From Oleiharenicola sp. (GTDB taxonomy: Bacteria > Verrucomicrobiota > Verrucomicrobiia > Opitutales > Opitutaceae), in contig JANYDW010000041.1 in NCBI GenBank assembly GCA_025363455.1, forward strand, positions 1-64,000: a stretch of 64,000 bases of DNA, read 5' to 3'. Each line of letters begins with the position of its first letter. The first letter of the stretch is position 1. Positions 26,601 to 34,363 of the stretch are shown here, piece after piece. The notes under the pieces were generated by a model. That model made no database searches and was not told the origin of the DNA. It saw only the letters and a program-made list of their open reading frames with translations. Both the position numbers and the translations under genes were made by a program.

Positions 26601-27393
26601 CGAAGGTTCCGCGGCGGTCGTGCTGACCGATTCTGGACTCACCGGCAGCCCCCTAACGTTTAGCGTGCCCGTTGTGGCCAATGATGATCCCTCCACGTGG
26701 GCATTCAAAGTGGTGACCGCCTTGAACGCCAATGCCGCTGTCACGGGCCGCTACCATGTCAACGTGGCCGGCAGTTCGATCATCCTTACCTACCTGACCA
26801 GTGATGATGGACAGATTGCCAATCTGTCCCTCGCGAACGGCAGCAGTACGGGCATCACCAATGCCCCGACCAGCACAGCCACTTCAATTTCGGGAACAGT
26901 CTCCACCGTGGCGGGCTCGGCCGGAATCAGCGGGGCCTATGATGGCACGGGCTCCTTCGCCCTGTTCAACCTCCCGCGTGGAGTTGCCGTGGACGGCGCT
27001 GGCAATCTGTATGTGGCCGATACGGGCAACAGTGCCATCCGCCTGATCACGAATCGTCGCGCCGTGACCACGGTGGCAGGCATTCCCGGTGTCTCCGGAT
27101 TCAGAGACGGGATCGGGGTCAATTCGCTGTTCAACCAACCCCAGGGAGTGTTCAACTATTTTTCTATTTGGATAATCGATTCCGGCAATTCGGTCCTCCG
27201 GTACATGCCGCCCAACGGGGCGACAGTTAGCAGTCTGGCACTCAGTGTGCCCGCCACGACTACCACCCCCGCCAGCTCAAACAGCACTGGCACGAGCAAT
27301 GGCTATGGTGGGGGCGGCGCCCCCAGTCTCTGGTTCGTCGGCCTCCTCGGTTTGGTCGGTGCGGCCCGACGGCTGAGGGCCCGGCGCGCGTAA
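23695..27393 (+). CDS. Secreted NHL-repeat protein with GlyGly-CTERM-like tail
   Basis: A 1232-residue extracellular protein. An N-terminal hydrophobic segment (VGLLSLTVALTGGSMLRGQ; a start at 23746 would also work) is the signal peptide. About 18 NHL-like units of roughly 55 residues follow, each with a core like ADGTGTAARFNHPSG, then GNIYVADSGNHTIRKITPAG, enough for more than two six-bladed propellers. A Gly/Ser linker (about 715-750) separates 12 units from the rest. A non-NHL insert of about 125 residues (from ISATAVGTVLTEGSA) lies between units 16 and 17. The C-terminus GGGGAPSLWF, a hydrophobic span and RRLRARRA looks like a sorting signal. Ligand unknown. Confidence 0.85.
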   Translation: MNAAVTPVHDSRNAPGRLMRVGLLSLTVALTGGSMLRGQTADYTYSTIAGLATLPGGKDGSNGGRSLPLFNRPIGLVLNSAGNLYVADAGNNVIRVVTPAGSVTSFVGTVGYLGGTDGSKTDTTVSLTFNSPQGPAVDSSGNLYVADYKGSTIRKITPAGVVSTLAGTANTTGSTDGTGSAARFLEPSAVAVDATGNVFVADSGNHTIRKITPNGVVTTFAGTAGFPGTADATGNAARFNYPRGLTFDRSGNLLVADSTNNTIRKITTAGVVTTIAGSAGAGGSADGSVTAARFNFPNSLAVDASGNIYVADENNQTIRLISTDGSVTTLAGLAGNIGRVDGTGNQARFDHPTGVVVDNNGNAYVADYGNQLIRRVTRAGLVTTVAGVGGIAGAVDGTGYSLDPSLLRNPSGMTVSAAGVVYVADSGNNSIRMLTPAGVMTTLAGSVNGNGIADGTGTAARFFSPSGVAADAAGNVYVADTGNHLIRKISPAGVVTKLAGIALTVGSADGPASSATFNYPSGIVVDGSGAVYVADNGSHTIRRIGTDGVVGTFAGSPGVAGSADGSGTGARFNHPRSLAIDGSGNIYVADSGNHLIRKITPAGSVSTLAGGAGVAGSADGLGSAARFNGLTGLSVDAAGNVFVADTNSSTIRRVTAAGQVTTIGGVADSEGTADGAGTAARFNHPNGMAVNAAGGLYIADTSNHTIRLGTLPGYTGGSGSSGGSGSGSSGGSGSGSSGGSGSGGGDSSGASGTIPGAGLLLHPTAMTVDGSGNYFVTDTANHCIRKITSAGVTTVFAGKEGSSGSADGTGTAALFNSPTGLVNDGQAFLYVCDTGNATIRKIDSSGVVTTFAGTAGTRGTADGTGAAAQFNSPIGLAYNSTNTSLYVTDSVSCTIRRVTAAGVVTTLAGTAKKVGDADGVGSSALFNNPEGMTIDNNGVLYVADTYNHTIRRVTTVRMISATAVGTVLTEGSAAVVLTDSGLTGSPLTFSVPVVANDDPSTWAFKVVTALNANAAVTGRYHVNVAGSSIILTYLTSDDGQIANLSLANGSSTGITNAPTSTATSISGTVSTVAGSAGISGAYDGTGSFALFNLPRGVAVDGAGNLYVADTGNSAIRLITNRRAVTTVAGIPGVSGFRDGIGVNSLFNQPQGVFNYFSIWIIDSGNSVLRYMPPNGATVSSLALSVPATTTTPASSNSTGTSNGYGGGGAPSLWFVGLLGLVGAARRLRARRA
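25838..25935. repeat. Short tandem repeat coding a Gly/Ser linker
   Basis: Imperfect copies of a 24-30 base unit (GGTTCCGGTTCCTCAGGCGG type) encode repeated SGGSGSGS. Low-complexity flexible linker inside the NHL protein; likely to vary in length by slippage. Confidence 0.75.
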
Positions 27394-27406
27394 AGCGCGG
27401 CTGCGT

Positions 27407-28318
27407 TTAGAACAGAGGTTGGAGGTCGCGGAAATAGGCGTCCACTCGCGTGTGCGCCCAGTAGAAGTAGATCAGGGCGGCGAGACCGAGCATCGGGCCG
27501 AAGGGCACGTGCACGCCGAAACCCAACTCGGCCGGCTGGCCCTCGGCCGTCTCCGCTGGCAGGGCGGCCGGGGCGTCGCGCCCGGTAATTTTTTTCCAGG
27601 CGTAAGCGAGGATGAACCACGCACAGCCGAGCATCGCCCCACCAAACATGGCGAAGACTGCGCCCTTCCAGCCAACGAAGGCACCGAGGGCGCCGAGATA
27701 CTTCACGTCACCGAAGCCCATGGCCTCCCGCTTGAGGAGCGCCTCGGCGAAGAGTGCAATCCACAGCACCAGCGAGGAACCGACAAACAGGCCCAGCACG
27801 GATTCCAGCCCGGACCGGACGCTGGCGATCAACATATATTCATGGCTTTGGCCCTGCAAGGCCGGCACGGCCATGGACAGCAGCAAGCCGGCCGCCGCGC
27901 CGCCGACTGTGAACACATCGGGTATGATCATGTGGTCGTGGTCGATGAAGTGCGCGCAGATCACGATCGAGCATAGGACGGCGCCGGCGAGAGCCTTGGC
28001 CGGAGGAAAGACCATCCAACCGGCGACGAACAGCGCGGCCGTCAGGAGTTCGATGGCGGGGTAGCGGAAGCTAAAGTGCCGGCCGCAGCAGCGGGCGCGC
28101 CCCCGCAGCAGAAACCAGCTGAGCACGGGGATGTTGTCGTGCCACGCGATTGGCTGGCCGCAACCGCAATGCGAGCGCGGGCTGATGATGGATTCGTCTT
28201 TGGGGATGCGGTAGATGCATACGTTGAGAAAACTGCCGACGCAGGCACCGGACAAGCCGGCAAAAAGCGGAAAGAACCACGGGAAGGCGGCGTTTACCTC
28301 ATGCAACTGGGTGATCAT
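27407..28318 (-). CDS. pilD: Prepilin peptidase (A24 family)
   Basis: A 303-residue inner-membrane aspartyl protease that cleaves and methylates type IV pilin or type II secretion pseudopilin precursors. The two catalytic Asp motifs are visible: FIDHDHMIIPD and GFGDVKY. The N-terminal cytoplasmic domain GACVGSFLNVCIYRIPKDES is typical, and a Cys cluster (HCGCG and RARCCGR) corresponds to the zinc site of PilD. ATGA overlap with aroE upstream. Pilin genes are not in the window. Confidence 0.92.
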   Translation of the reverse strand: MITQLHEVNAAFPWFFPLFAGLSGACVGSFLNVCIYRIPKDESIISPRSHCGCGQPIAWHDNIPVLSWFLLRGRARCCGRHFSFRYPAIELLTAALFVAGWMVFPPAKALAGAVLCSIVICAHFIDHDHMIIPDVFTVGGAAAGLLLSMAVPALQGQSHEYMLIASVRSGLESVLGLFVGSSLVLWIALFAEALLKREAMGFGDVKYLGALGAFVGWKGAVFAMFGGAMLGCAWFILAYAWKKITGRDAPAALPAETAEGQPAELGFGVHVPFGPMLGLAALIYFYWAHTRVDAYFRDLQPLF

Positions 28319-29247
28319 GCGGCGGACGAATTGAGCGCGGCCAAGGCAGCAGCTTGCATCACGGCGACAGGCACTTTCGCCCCGGTCCAGATTTCCAACG
28401 AACGGGCGCCTTGGTGAACCAGCATCGCCAGGCCGTTGGCGTGCGGCACGCCGAGTTCGGCCGCCTGTCGCAGGAGCGCGGTCTGCGCGGGCCGGTAAAT
28501 CATGTCCATGACCCAGCCCGGCCGGGGGATTTGTCGGAGATCGAGCGGCGCGGAGTCGTCTGCCTTCAGGCCGAGCGAAGTGGCGTTGATCACGATGGCC
28601 CCGGCGGGCAGGGCGGCCGGGGGCTTGGTCAGGTCGAAGCCCCGCAACTCGGTTGCGCCCGCCAGCGGTTGAAGTTCAGCGTGCAGCGCGGCGAGGCTGG
28701 CGGCAGTGCGGTTGCCGATCCAAAGCGCGGCACAACGGGCGCGCAGGCACTCGACGGCCGCGCCCCGGCCTGCTCCGCCGGCGCCGAGCAGAATAACCTG
28801 GGCCCCCGCCAGACTGGCCCCCAGTTCCTGCTGGAGTGAGTTGGTCAGGCCATAGCCGTCGGTGTTCGCGCCGTGCCAGCCATCCTCGAAAAACGTAATG
28901 GTGTTGGCTGCGCCGGCGGCGCGTACGAAGGAATCGCTTTTGGCAAGGTGGTCCACGACAAGTGACTTGTGCGGGACCGTGAGGTTGAGGCCGCGGAAAT
29001 TGAGGCGGTGAAAGGCCGCCAGGGCCGCGGGCAGATCCTCGGGCGCGATATCAAACTTATGGTAGCGCCAGTCGCGGAAGCGCGGCTCCGTCCGGGTGAG
29101 TTCGGCGAGGGCCGCATTATGGATCACCGGGCTCAATGAGTGGGCAATGGGATGGCCCACGACGGCGAGGGCTGTGCCTGGCCGGGACCAGGCGGCCAGA
29201 TCGGCCAGATCGGCCAAGGTATGGATGGTCTCAGCAACGGCAGTCAT
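28315..29247 (-). CDS. aroE: Shikimate dehydrogenase
   Basis: A 310-residue NADPH-dependent enzyme reducing 3-dehydroshikimate to shikimate. Substrate motifs VVGHPIAHSLSPVIHN and LTVPHKSLVVDH (catalytic Lys) are present, then GANTDGYGL (catalytic Asp), and the NADP fold VILLGAGGAGRGA. It has about 25 extra N-terminal residues compared with E. coli AroE. The stop overlaps the prepilin peptidase start (ATGA), so the two are co-translated; the link is operonic, not functional. Confidence 0.93.
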   Translation of the reverse strand: MTAVAETIHTLADLADLAAWSRPGTALAVVGHPIAHSLSPVIHNAALAELTRTEPRFRDWRYHKFDIAPEDLPAALAAFHRLNFRGLNLTVPHKSLVVDHLAKSDSFVRAAGAANTITFFEDGWHGANTDGYGLTNSLQQELGASLAGAQVILLGAGGAGRGAAVECLRARCAALWIGNRTAASLAALHAELQPLAGATELRGFDLTKPPAALPAGAIVINATSLGLKADDSAPLDLRQIPRPGWVMDMIYRPAQTALLRQAAELGVPHANGLAMLVHQGARSLEIWTGAKVPVAVMQAAALAALNSSAA

Positions 29248-29395
29248 GGAATTCCGGGAGGGAAGCCCGTTTCAACGTGGAGAACGAGCCTGATTTTATC
29301 ACGTGGTTGAGAACGCTAAACCGCATCTGGAAGGCGACGGTGCTCAATGGCCAGATTTTGAGCCGCCTGGCGTCAGTCTCCGACACCGGGAAGAC

Positions 29396-30364
29396 TTACG
29401 GCTGGGCGTGACGTTCGTAGGTGGATTCGAACTCGGCCACGAACTCCGCGAACAACCGGGCCCGCTCGTGGTCATTGGCCACCGTGTAATGGTTGACCAA
29501 GTTGCGGCAGCAGCGGCAGAGCACCTCGCGGACAGGGGTGGGGGCCAGATCAGCCAGGGTGGGGCTGAGGCTTTGCTTGCGGACCATGGCCGCAGCGTCG
29601 CTCGCACTGAGCAACCGGCCGGCGTTGAAAGGGTCGATGTAGAATGGCTCGGCTTCGGCAAAGCAGCCGACGAGGAAGTGGCCGGGCAAGCCCACGGGAT
29701 CGAGCGACAGGCCGATGCGGTCGGCCACCAGGAGATAGACGAGGGAGAGGGAGAGTGGAATGCCTTTGCGCCGGATCAGCACCTGATCGAGAAAGCTGTT
29801 GAGCGGGTCGGCGTAATGCTCGGTGTTGCCGCGAAACCCATGCTCATGGAACAGCACACGGTTGAGGACGCGGCACTTGTCACGGGGAGCGGCCGGCTCG
29901 GCGATGAGCTCGCGGCAGCGGGCGGCCATCCGATCGAGCAGCGCGCAGCTCGCGCCGATGTCCAGGTCGGGGTGGATGGTGCGGCTGAGCAGCAGGGCAC
30001 CGGTCTCAAGCTCGTAGTTGAGCGAGCGGATGAACCCGCGGAATTCGGTGACCGGGTCGGAAAAATTCAGCTCTCGCAGATATTGGTTCGCAAACACAGC
30101 GAGCGCCCGGTTCGGCTGGCCCGAAACCCAGCGGAGGAAATCGACGCTGGCACGGCCGTGCTTCATGAAGTGCGCGAGCAGCGCCGCCCGGACCGTGGGG
30201 GAGGGATCATCCAGCAGGCCGGCCAAGGCCTGACGTTGCTCGATCGTGAAGGTGAACGCTTCCACGAACCAAGAACCAACCCGATTGCACGGCCGGGGCA
30301 ACCGGGAAAGTTTCGCGGCGGAAACTAATTTGCTGGCCACGGGCCGCCCATCACCTCGGGCCAT
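29396..30364 (-). CDS. SirB1/transglutaminase-like family protein
   Basis: A 322-residue protein with the SirB1-type transglutaminase-like fold: RVLFHEHGFRGNTEHYADP, LNSFLDQVLIRRKGIPLSL, LVYLLVADRIGL, VGLPGHFLVG and FYIDPFNAGRLL. The family usually lacks an active protease; its role is unclear. Residues 30-130 are helical and HEAT-like. Starts at 30364 overlap yggS by 14 bases; a GTG about 33 codons later is an alternative. Confidence 0.8.
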   Translation of the reverse strand: MARGDGRPVASKLVSAAKLSRLPRPCNRVGSWFVEAFTFTIEQRQALAGLLDDPSPTVRAALLAHFMKHGRASVDFLRWVSGQPNRALAVFANQYLRELNFSDPVTEFRGFIRSLNYELETGALLLSRTIHPDLDIGASCALLDRMAARCRELIAEPAAPRDKCRVLNRVLFHEHGFRGNTEHYADPLNSFLDQVLIRRKGIPLSLSLVYLLVADRIGLSLDPVGLPGHFLVGCFAEAEPFYIDPFNAGRLLSASDAAAMVRKQSLSPTLADLAPTPVREVLCRCCRNLVNHYTVANDHERARLFAEFVAEFESTYERHAQP

Positions 30365-31043
30365 AGAGCGCCGCGCCGATGCGCACCTGGGTGCTGCCCT
30401 CGGCGATCGCGGCCTCCAGGTCGCCGCTCATACCCATCGACAATTCTCGCAACGGCGTGCGAAAACGGGCGACGAGGGAGTCGCGGATCGAGCGCAGGTT
30501 GGCGAAGGTGCGGACGGCGACCGCGGGATCGTCAGACAGCGGGGCGATGGTCATCAGTCCGTCAACCTGGAGGTGGGGCTGGGTCAAGGCGAGCTCAAGC
30601 AGGCGCGGTGCTGCCATTGGCTCGGCGCCAAATTTGGCGGGATCCTGGCCGGCGTTGATCTGCAGGAGGACCGGCAGTATTTTACCGAGCTCGGCGGCGG
30701 CCCGGTTGAGCGCATGAAGGAGCTTCTCGCTATCGACACTCTGAATCCGGTCAAAGTGCGCGGCGGCCAGCCGGGCCTTGTTGGACTGGAGGTGGCCGAT
30801 CAGTTCCCAGCGAAGGTTGGCCTTGGTTTGAGCGCGTTTATCAACCGCCTCCTGCACGCGGTTTTCGCCCACGGCCTGAAAGCCGGCGCGGGCGGCATAA
30901 TCTGCCGCGGCGGCTGGATGAGTCTTGGTGACGGGCAGGAGGGTCACCCCGCCGGGGTCGCGGCCGACGCGCTGGCAGGCGGTGGCGATGCGTTGCTGCA
31001 GCACGGCATTCCGCTCCCGGAAGGTATCGTAATCAATAAGCAT
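30351..31043 (-). CDS. yggS: PLP homeostasis protein, YggS/PROSC family
   Basis: A 230-residue pyridoxal-phosphate-binding protein without known catalytic activity, which buffers PLP and affects amino-acid pools. VTLLPVTKTHP carries the PLP Lys; then FQAVGENRVQEAVDK, WELIGHLQSNKA, LLQINAGQDPAKFG, LSMGMSGDLEAAI and RIGAALYGPR. ATG 31043 gives the normal family length; the frame upstream to 31109 crosses the divergent promoter. Divergent from the LysR gene with 71 bases between starts. Confidence 0.92.
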   Translation of the reverse strand: MLIDYDTFRERNAVLQQRIATACQRVGRDPGGVTLLPVTKTHPAAAADYAARAGFQAVGENRVQEAVDKRAQTKANLRWELIGHLQSNKARLAAAHFDRIQSVDSEKLLHALNRAAAELGKILPVLLQINAGQDPAKFGAEPMAAPRLLELALTQPHLQVDGLMTIAPLSDDPAVAVRTFANLRSIRDSLVARFRTPLRELSMGMSGDLEAAIAEGSTQVRIGAALYGPR

Positions 31044-31074
31044 CAATGATGAGGCGCTTTTATGGTGGATTGCC

Positions 31075-31091
31075 GATAAGTTACGTTTATC
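31075..31091. promoter_or_regulatory. LysR-box-like palindrome
   Basis: GATAA-N7-TTATC in the 71-base gap between yggS and the LysR-type gene. Dyads of T-N11-A style in such divergent regions are usual LysR-family binding sites, so auto-regulation is a reasonable inference. Confidence 0.4.
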
Positions 31092-31114
31092 CTGCGTTTG
31101 AGGATACACGCCGC

Positions 31115-32017
31115 ATGCAAATCGAGAACTTCAAAATTTTTGCCGACCTGGTGGAGACCAAGAGTTTTTCCAAGGCGGCGAAGCTCAACGGCATCACCCA
31201 GTCGGCAGTCAGCCAGCAAGCGCGGGCGATGGAGCGCACGTTCAAGACCTTGATGGTGGACCGCAGCCAGAAGCAGTTCAATCTCACCCGGGAGGGCCAG
31301 CGGATCTACGAGGCGGCGAAGGAAATCCTGCACGTCTACGAGAAACTCGAGAGCGAGCTGCAGGAGATGAAGAAGGTGATCAGTGGTACCATCCGCATCT
31401 CCACCATCTACTCGATCGGGCTCCACGAGCTGCCGCCCTACGTGAAGCGTTTCCTGCAGGAATTTCCCTCGGTCAACGTGCGCATCGAATACCGTCGTTC
31501 CAACCTTGTCTACGAGGACATCCTGCACAACGCGGTGGATTTTGGGCTCGTGGCCTTCCCGCAGAAGCAACGGCAGATCGAGATGCTGCCCTTCCGCAAC
31601 GACCGCCTGGTCCTCATCACCCACCCGAACCACCCGCTCGCCAAAGGCCAGATCGTGGACCTCAAATCCCTGGCCGGCCACAAGTTCATCGGCTTCGATC
31701 CCGACATCCCCACTCGCAAGGCGGTGGACTCGATCTTCCGCGACAACAAGCTCGAGATCACGCCGGTCATGGAGTTCGACAACATCGAGACCGTGAAGCG
31801 CGCGGTGGAGATCGATCATGGCATCGCCATCGTCCCGCAGGCCACGGTGCAGCAAGAGCTTCGTCAGGGCACGCTCTGTATGGTGCCGTTCAAGGGCAAG
31901 GAGTTCACCCGGCCCCTCGCGATCCTCCACCGCAAAGGCCGCGTGCTGACCCCCGCGATGAAAAAATTCATTGAGACACTCAGCGCCGAGGGTGCTGCCG
32001 CGGACGCCCGGGAATGA
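31115..32017 (+). CDS. LysR-family transcriptional regulator
   Basis: A 300-residue regulator. Residues 1-60 form the winged HTH (MQIENFKIFADLVETKSFSK, AAKLNGITQSAVSQQARAME), with a linker helix to about 85 and a periplasmic-binding-protein-like effector domain to the end (IRISTIYSIGLHELPPYVK; FGLVAFPQKQRQIEMLP). ATG 31115 matches the family start. The effector domain resembles the CysB/CbbR side of the family, but the inducer is not predictable. Neighbours are yggS (divergent) and a TlpA thioredoxin (66 bases downstream). Confidence 0.9.
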   Translation: MQIENFKIFADLVETKSFSKAAKLNGITQSAVSQQARAMERTFKTLMVDRSQKQFNLTREGQRIYEAAKEILHVYEKLESELQEMKKVISGTIRISTIYSIGLHELPPYVKRFLQEFPSVNVRIEYRRSNLVYEDILHNAVDFGLVAFPQKQRQIEMLPFRNDRLVLITHPNHPLAKGQIVDLKSLAGHKFIGFDPDIPTRKAVDSIFRDNKLEITPVMEFDNIETVKRAVEIDHGIAIVPQATVQQELRQGTLCMVPFKGKEFTRPLAILHRKGRVLTPAMKKFIETLSAEGAAADARE

Positions 32018-32082
32018 CCACGGTGGGTCGCGCGGGAACAAAAGTCCGTGTCGGTGCCTCTCATCCGGTCCCTCCACGGACT

Positions 32083-32598
32083 ATGAAAAAACTTTTCGGT
32101 CTCATCCTCGCATTCGCCGGCCTCATGCTCCTGCCCGCCGCCGACGCCGCAGTCGTGACGCAGGACGCCAAGGTGGACCGGCCCGCCCCCGCCCTCACCT
32201 TCAAGGATCTCGCGGGCAAGAAGGTCAGCCTGGCCTCCCTCAAGGGTAAGGTGGTGGTGGTCGATTTCTGGGCAACATGGTGCGAACCCTGTAAGACCGA
32301 GATCCCCGGCTACATCGAGTTGCAGAAGAAATATGGCGCGGAAGGGCTGGTGATCGTCGGCGTGTCGCTCGACAAGAAAAAACCCGCGGCCGTGCAGAAG
32401 TTTGCCGACGAGATGGGCATGAACTACACGCTGGTGATGGGCGCCATTGAGGACGTGGACAAGTTCGGTGGCGACCCGAACGGGGACATCGTTCTCCCGA
32501 CAACCTTCCTGATCAACCGCGCCGGCCGAATCATCCATCAGAAACAGGGACTGATGGACCACGCCAAATACGAGGCGATCGTGAAGTCGGCGCTTTGA
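32083..32598 (+). CDS. TlpA/ResA-type thiol-disulfide oxidoreductase
   Basis: A 171-residue thioredoxin-fold protein exported by a signal peptide (MKKLFGLILAFAGLMLLPAA). The redox site is WCEPC in VVDFWATWCEPCKTEIPGY; the AhpC/TSA-like core and the cis-Pro in VLPTTFLINRAGRI are normal. It probably reduces cysteines of periplasmic proteins (cytochrome c maturation or others). Leader CCCTCCACGGACT-ATG has no Shine-Dalgarno. Confidence 0.9.
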   Translation: MKKLFGLILAFAGLMLLPAADAAVVTQDAKVDRPAPALTFKDLAGKKVSLASLKGKVVVVDFWATWCEPCKTEIPGYIELQKKYGAEGLVIVGVSLDKKKPAAVQKFADEMGMNYTLVMGAIEDVDKFGGDPNGDIVLPTTFLINRAGRIIHQKQGLMDHAKYEAIVKSAL

Positions 32599-32608
32599 GG
32601 CGCGGGCA

Positions 32609-33634
32609 TCAGGTCTGGCCGAATTCGCTGCGGGCAGCGGCGAGGCCGCGCTCATATGCGGCGACCAGGCGATCATAATTGGCGTTGGCGGTGTGATCGA
32701 TCACGCGCCGGGCGGGGTCGGCGTCATACCAGGCGATGGAATGCTTGATGCCGTCGCGAAAACGCACGGTGGCCGTGAAGTCGGGGACGTAGCGCTTGAT
32801 CTTGGTGTTGTCACAAACCACCGAGTTGCTCTTGTCACCCTGCAGGCCGCCTTCCTCCCCGGGCAGGCAGGCGGAAATGAAGTCGGAGGCGATGTGGATA
32901 AATTTGGGATCAGCCACGCCGGCTGACTCGGCTACGGCCGCATGAATCTGGTTCCAGTTGAGCACCTCATCGGAGGTAATGTGAAACGGGTGGCCGATGG
33001 CCGCCTGGTGTCCGAGCAGGCCAAGCAGGGCCTTCGCGAAATCCGAGTTGTGGGTGAGATTCCACAGCGAGGTGCCGTCGCCGGGAATGATCACCGGGGC
33101 GCCGCGCCGCAGCCGGTCAATCGCAGTGTAGGGCAGCGGCCAGCTGTTCATGGGCAGGGGAATCACGGTCTCGCCGTAGGTGAAGGAAGGACGGACGATC
33201 GTGACAGGGAACGCTTCCTCGCGCAGCGCACGCATGAGACGCTCCTCGCAGGCGATCTTGTTCCGCGAGTAGTCCCAGAATGGGTTGTTCAGTGGCGTGG
33301 ATTCCGTGACCAAATAGTGGGTGACGGGCTTCTGATAGGCGCTGGCAGAGCTAATGAAGATGTATTGGCGGACCTGGCCCCGGAAAAGCGCAAGCCGGGC
33401 CTCAATGTCGGCCGCCGAGAAGCTGATGAAGTCCACCACGACATCCCAGATCTGGCTGCCTAGCGCCCGCCGGGCCTCGGCGGGGTTGTTGATATCGGCG
33501 GCTATCTGCCGGGCGCCGGGAATCGGAGGACGTTGGCCGCGATTCACCAAGGTGAGGTCGAGTGCGCGGGCGATGGCCAGCTGTGTGCAGGCCGTGCTGA
33601 TGATCCCGGTGCCGCCGATGAAAAGGATGCGCAT
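32609..33634 (-). CDS. NAD-dependent epimerase/dehydratase (extended SDR)
   Basis: A 341-residue extended short-chain dehydrogenase with MRILFIGGTGIIS (nucleotide fold), VVVDFISFSAADIE, FISSASAYQKP (active-site Ser region), YSRNKIACEE (YxxxK) and VRPSFTYGETV. The family acts on nucleotide sugars; the substrate is unknown here. Resembles NAD-epimerases sometimes annotated as putative mRNA-binding/sugar-epimerase proteins. Convergent with the thioredoxin and divergent from the glutathione peroxidase. Confidence 0.87.
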   Translation of the reverse strand: MRILFIGGTGIISTACTQLAIARALDLTLVNRGQRPPIPGARQIAADINNPAEARRALGSQIWDVVVDFISFSAADIEARLALFRGQVRQYIFISSASAYQKPVTHYLVTESTPLNNPFWDYSRNKIACEERLMRALREEAFPVTIVRPSFTYGETVIPLPMNSWPLPYTAIDRLRRGAPVIIPGDGTSLWNLTHNSDFAKALLGLLGHQAAIGHPFHITSDEVLNWNQIHAAVAESAGVADPKFIHIASDFISACLPGEEGGLQGDKSNSVVCDNTKIKRYVPDFTATVRFRDGIKHSIAWYDADPARRVIDHTANANYDRLVAAYERGLAAARSEFGQT

Positions 33635-33740
33635 AGAATCGCGAGTGTAGTCATGACCGCATCCTTCGCCATCAAAAGCTCACGTCGGCGTAAGGTGGGA
33701 TGCCATTGACCGTAGCAGCCGGGCAGCCAGGCTGTGGCCC

Positions 33741-34304
33741 ATGAGTTCCCCGATGAAAATCCTGCGCTTGGCCATTTCGGGCGTGACGCTTCTGGTCGTC
33801 AACACGCTCGCTGCCGCCAATCTTTACGAAATCCCCCTGAAGAATATCGACGGCGAAGCGGCGAGCCTGGCGCCGTACAAAGGCAAGGTGCTGCTGGTCG
33901 TGAACGTGGCGTCCAAGTGCGGACTCACGCCGCAATACAAGGCGCTCGAGTCGACTTATCAGAAACACCGGGACGCCGGACTCGTCGTGCTGGGTTTTCC
34001 CTGCAACCAGTTTGCCGGCCAGGAGCCCGGCTCCAACGCCGAGATCAAGGAGTTCTGCTCGAGCAAATATAGCGTCACGTTCCCGCTCTTCGACAAACTC
34101 GACGTCAACGGTGAGCACCGCCACCCGCTCTACGTTGCGCTGGCGGGGCCGGAGTCGCCCTTCCCCGGCAACATTGGCTGGAATTTCGGGAAATTCCTCA
34201 TCAGCCGCGACGGCCGGATCATCAAGCGCTTCGAGCCGAAGGTGAGCCCCGATGCTCCCGAAGTACTCGCCGCCATCGAGGCGGCGCTCGCGGAGAAGTC
34301 CTGA
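33741..34304 (+). CDS. Glutathione-peroxidase-family protein, exported
   Basis: A 187-residue peroxidase of the GPx fold, which reduces H2O2 or lipid hydroperoxides, usually with thioredoxin-type reductants in bacteria. Motifs: NVASKCGLTPQYKALE (peroxidatic Cys instead of Sec), LGFPCNQFAGQEPG (Gln and resolving Cys region), and WNFGKFLISRDG (Trp/Asn). Residues 1-27 form a signal peptide, so it acts in the periplasm, unlike most bacterial members. Possible reductant: the TlpA-like protein 1.1 kb upstream, which is inference. Confidence 0.9.
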   Translation: MSSPMKILRLAISGVTLLVVNTLAAANLYEIPLKNIDGEAASLAPYKGKVLLVVNVASKCGLTPQYKALESTYQKHRDAGLVVLGFPCNQFAGQEPGSNAEIKEFCSSKYSVTFPLFDKLDVNGEHRHPLYVALAGPESPFPGNIGWNFGKFLISRDGRIIKRFEPKVSPDAPEVLAAIEAALAEKS

Positions 34305-34363
34305 GCACGGTGGGGGCCGGCGGCGAGCCGCGCGTCAACGGCCGGGGATGAATCGCCGGGACT

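Noticed and set aside
23816..27200. Regularly spaced DNA repeats considered as a CRISPR-like array
   Set aside because: The repeats are about 165 bases, imperfect and in frame, and encode NHL units.
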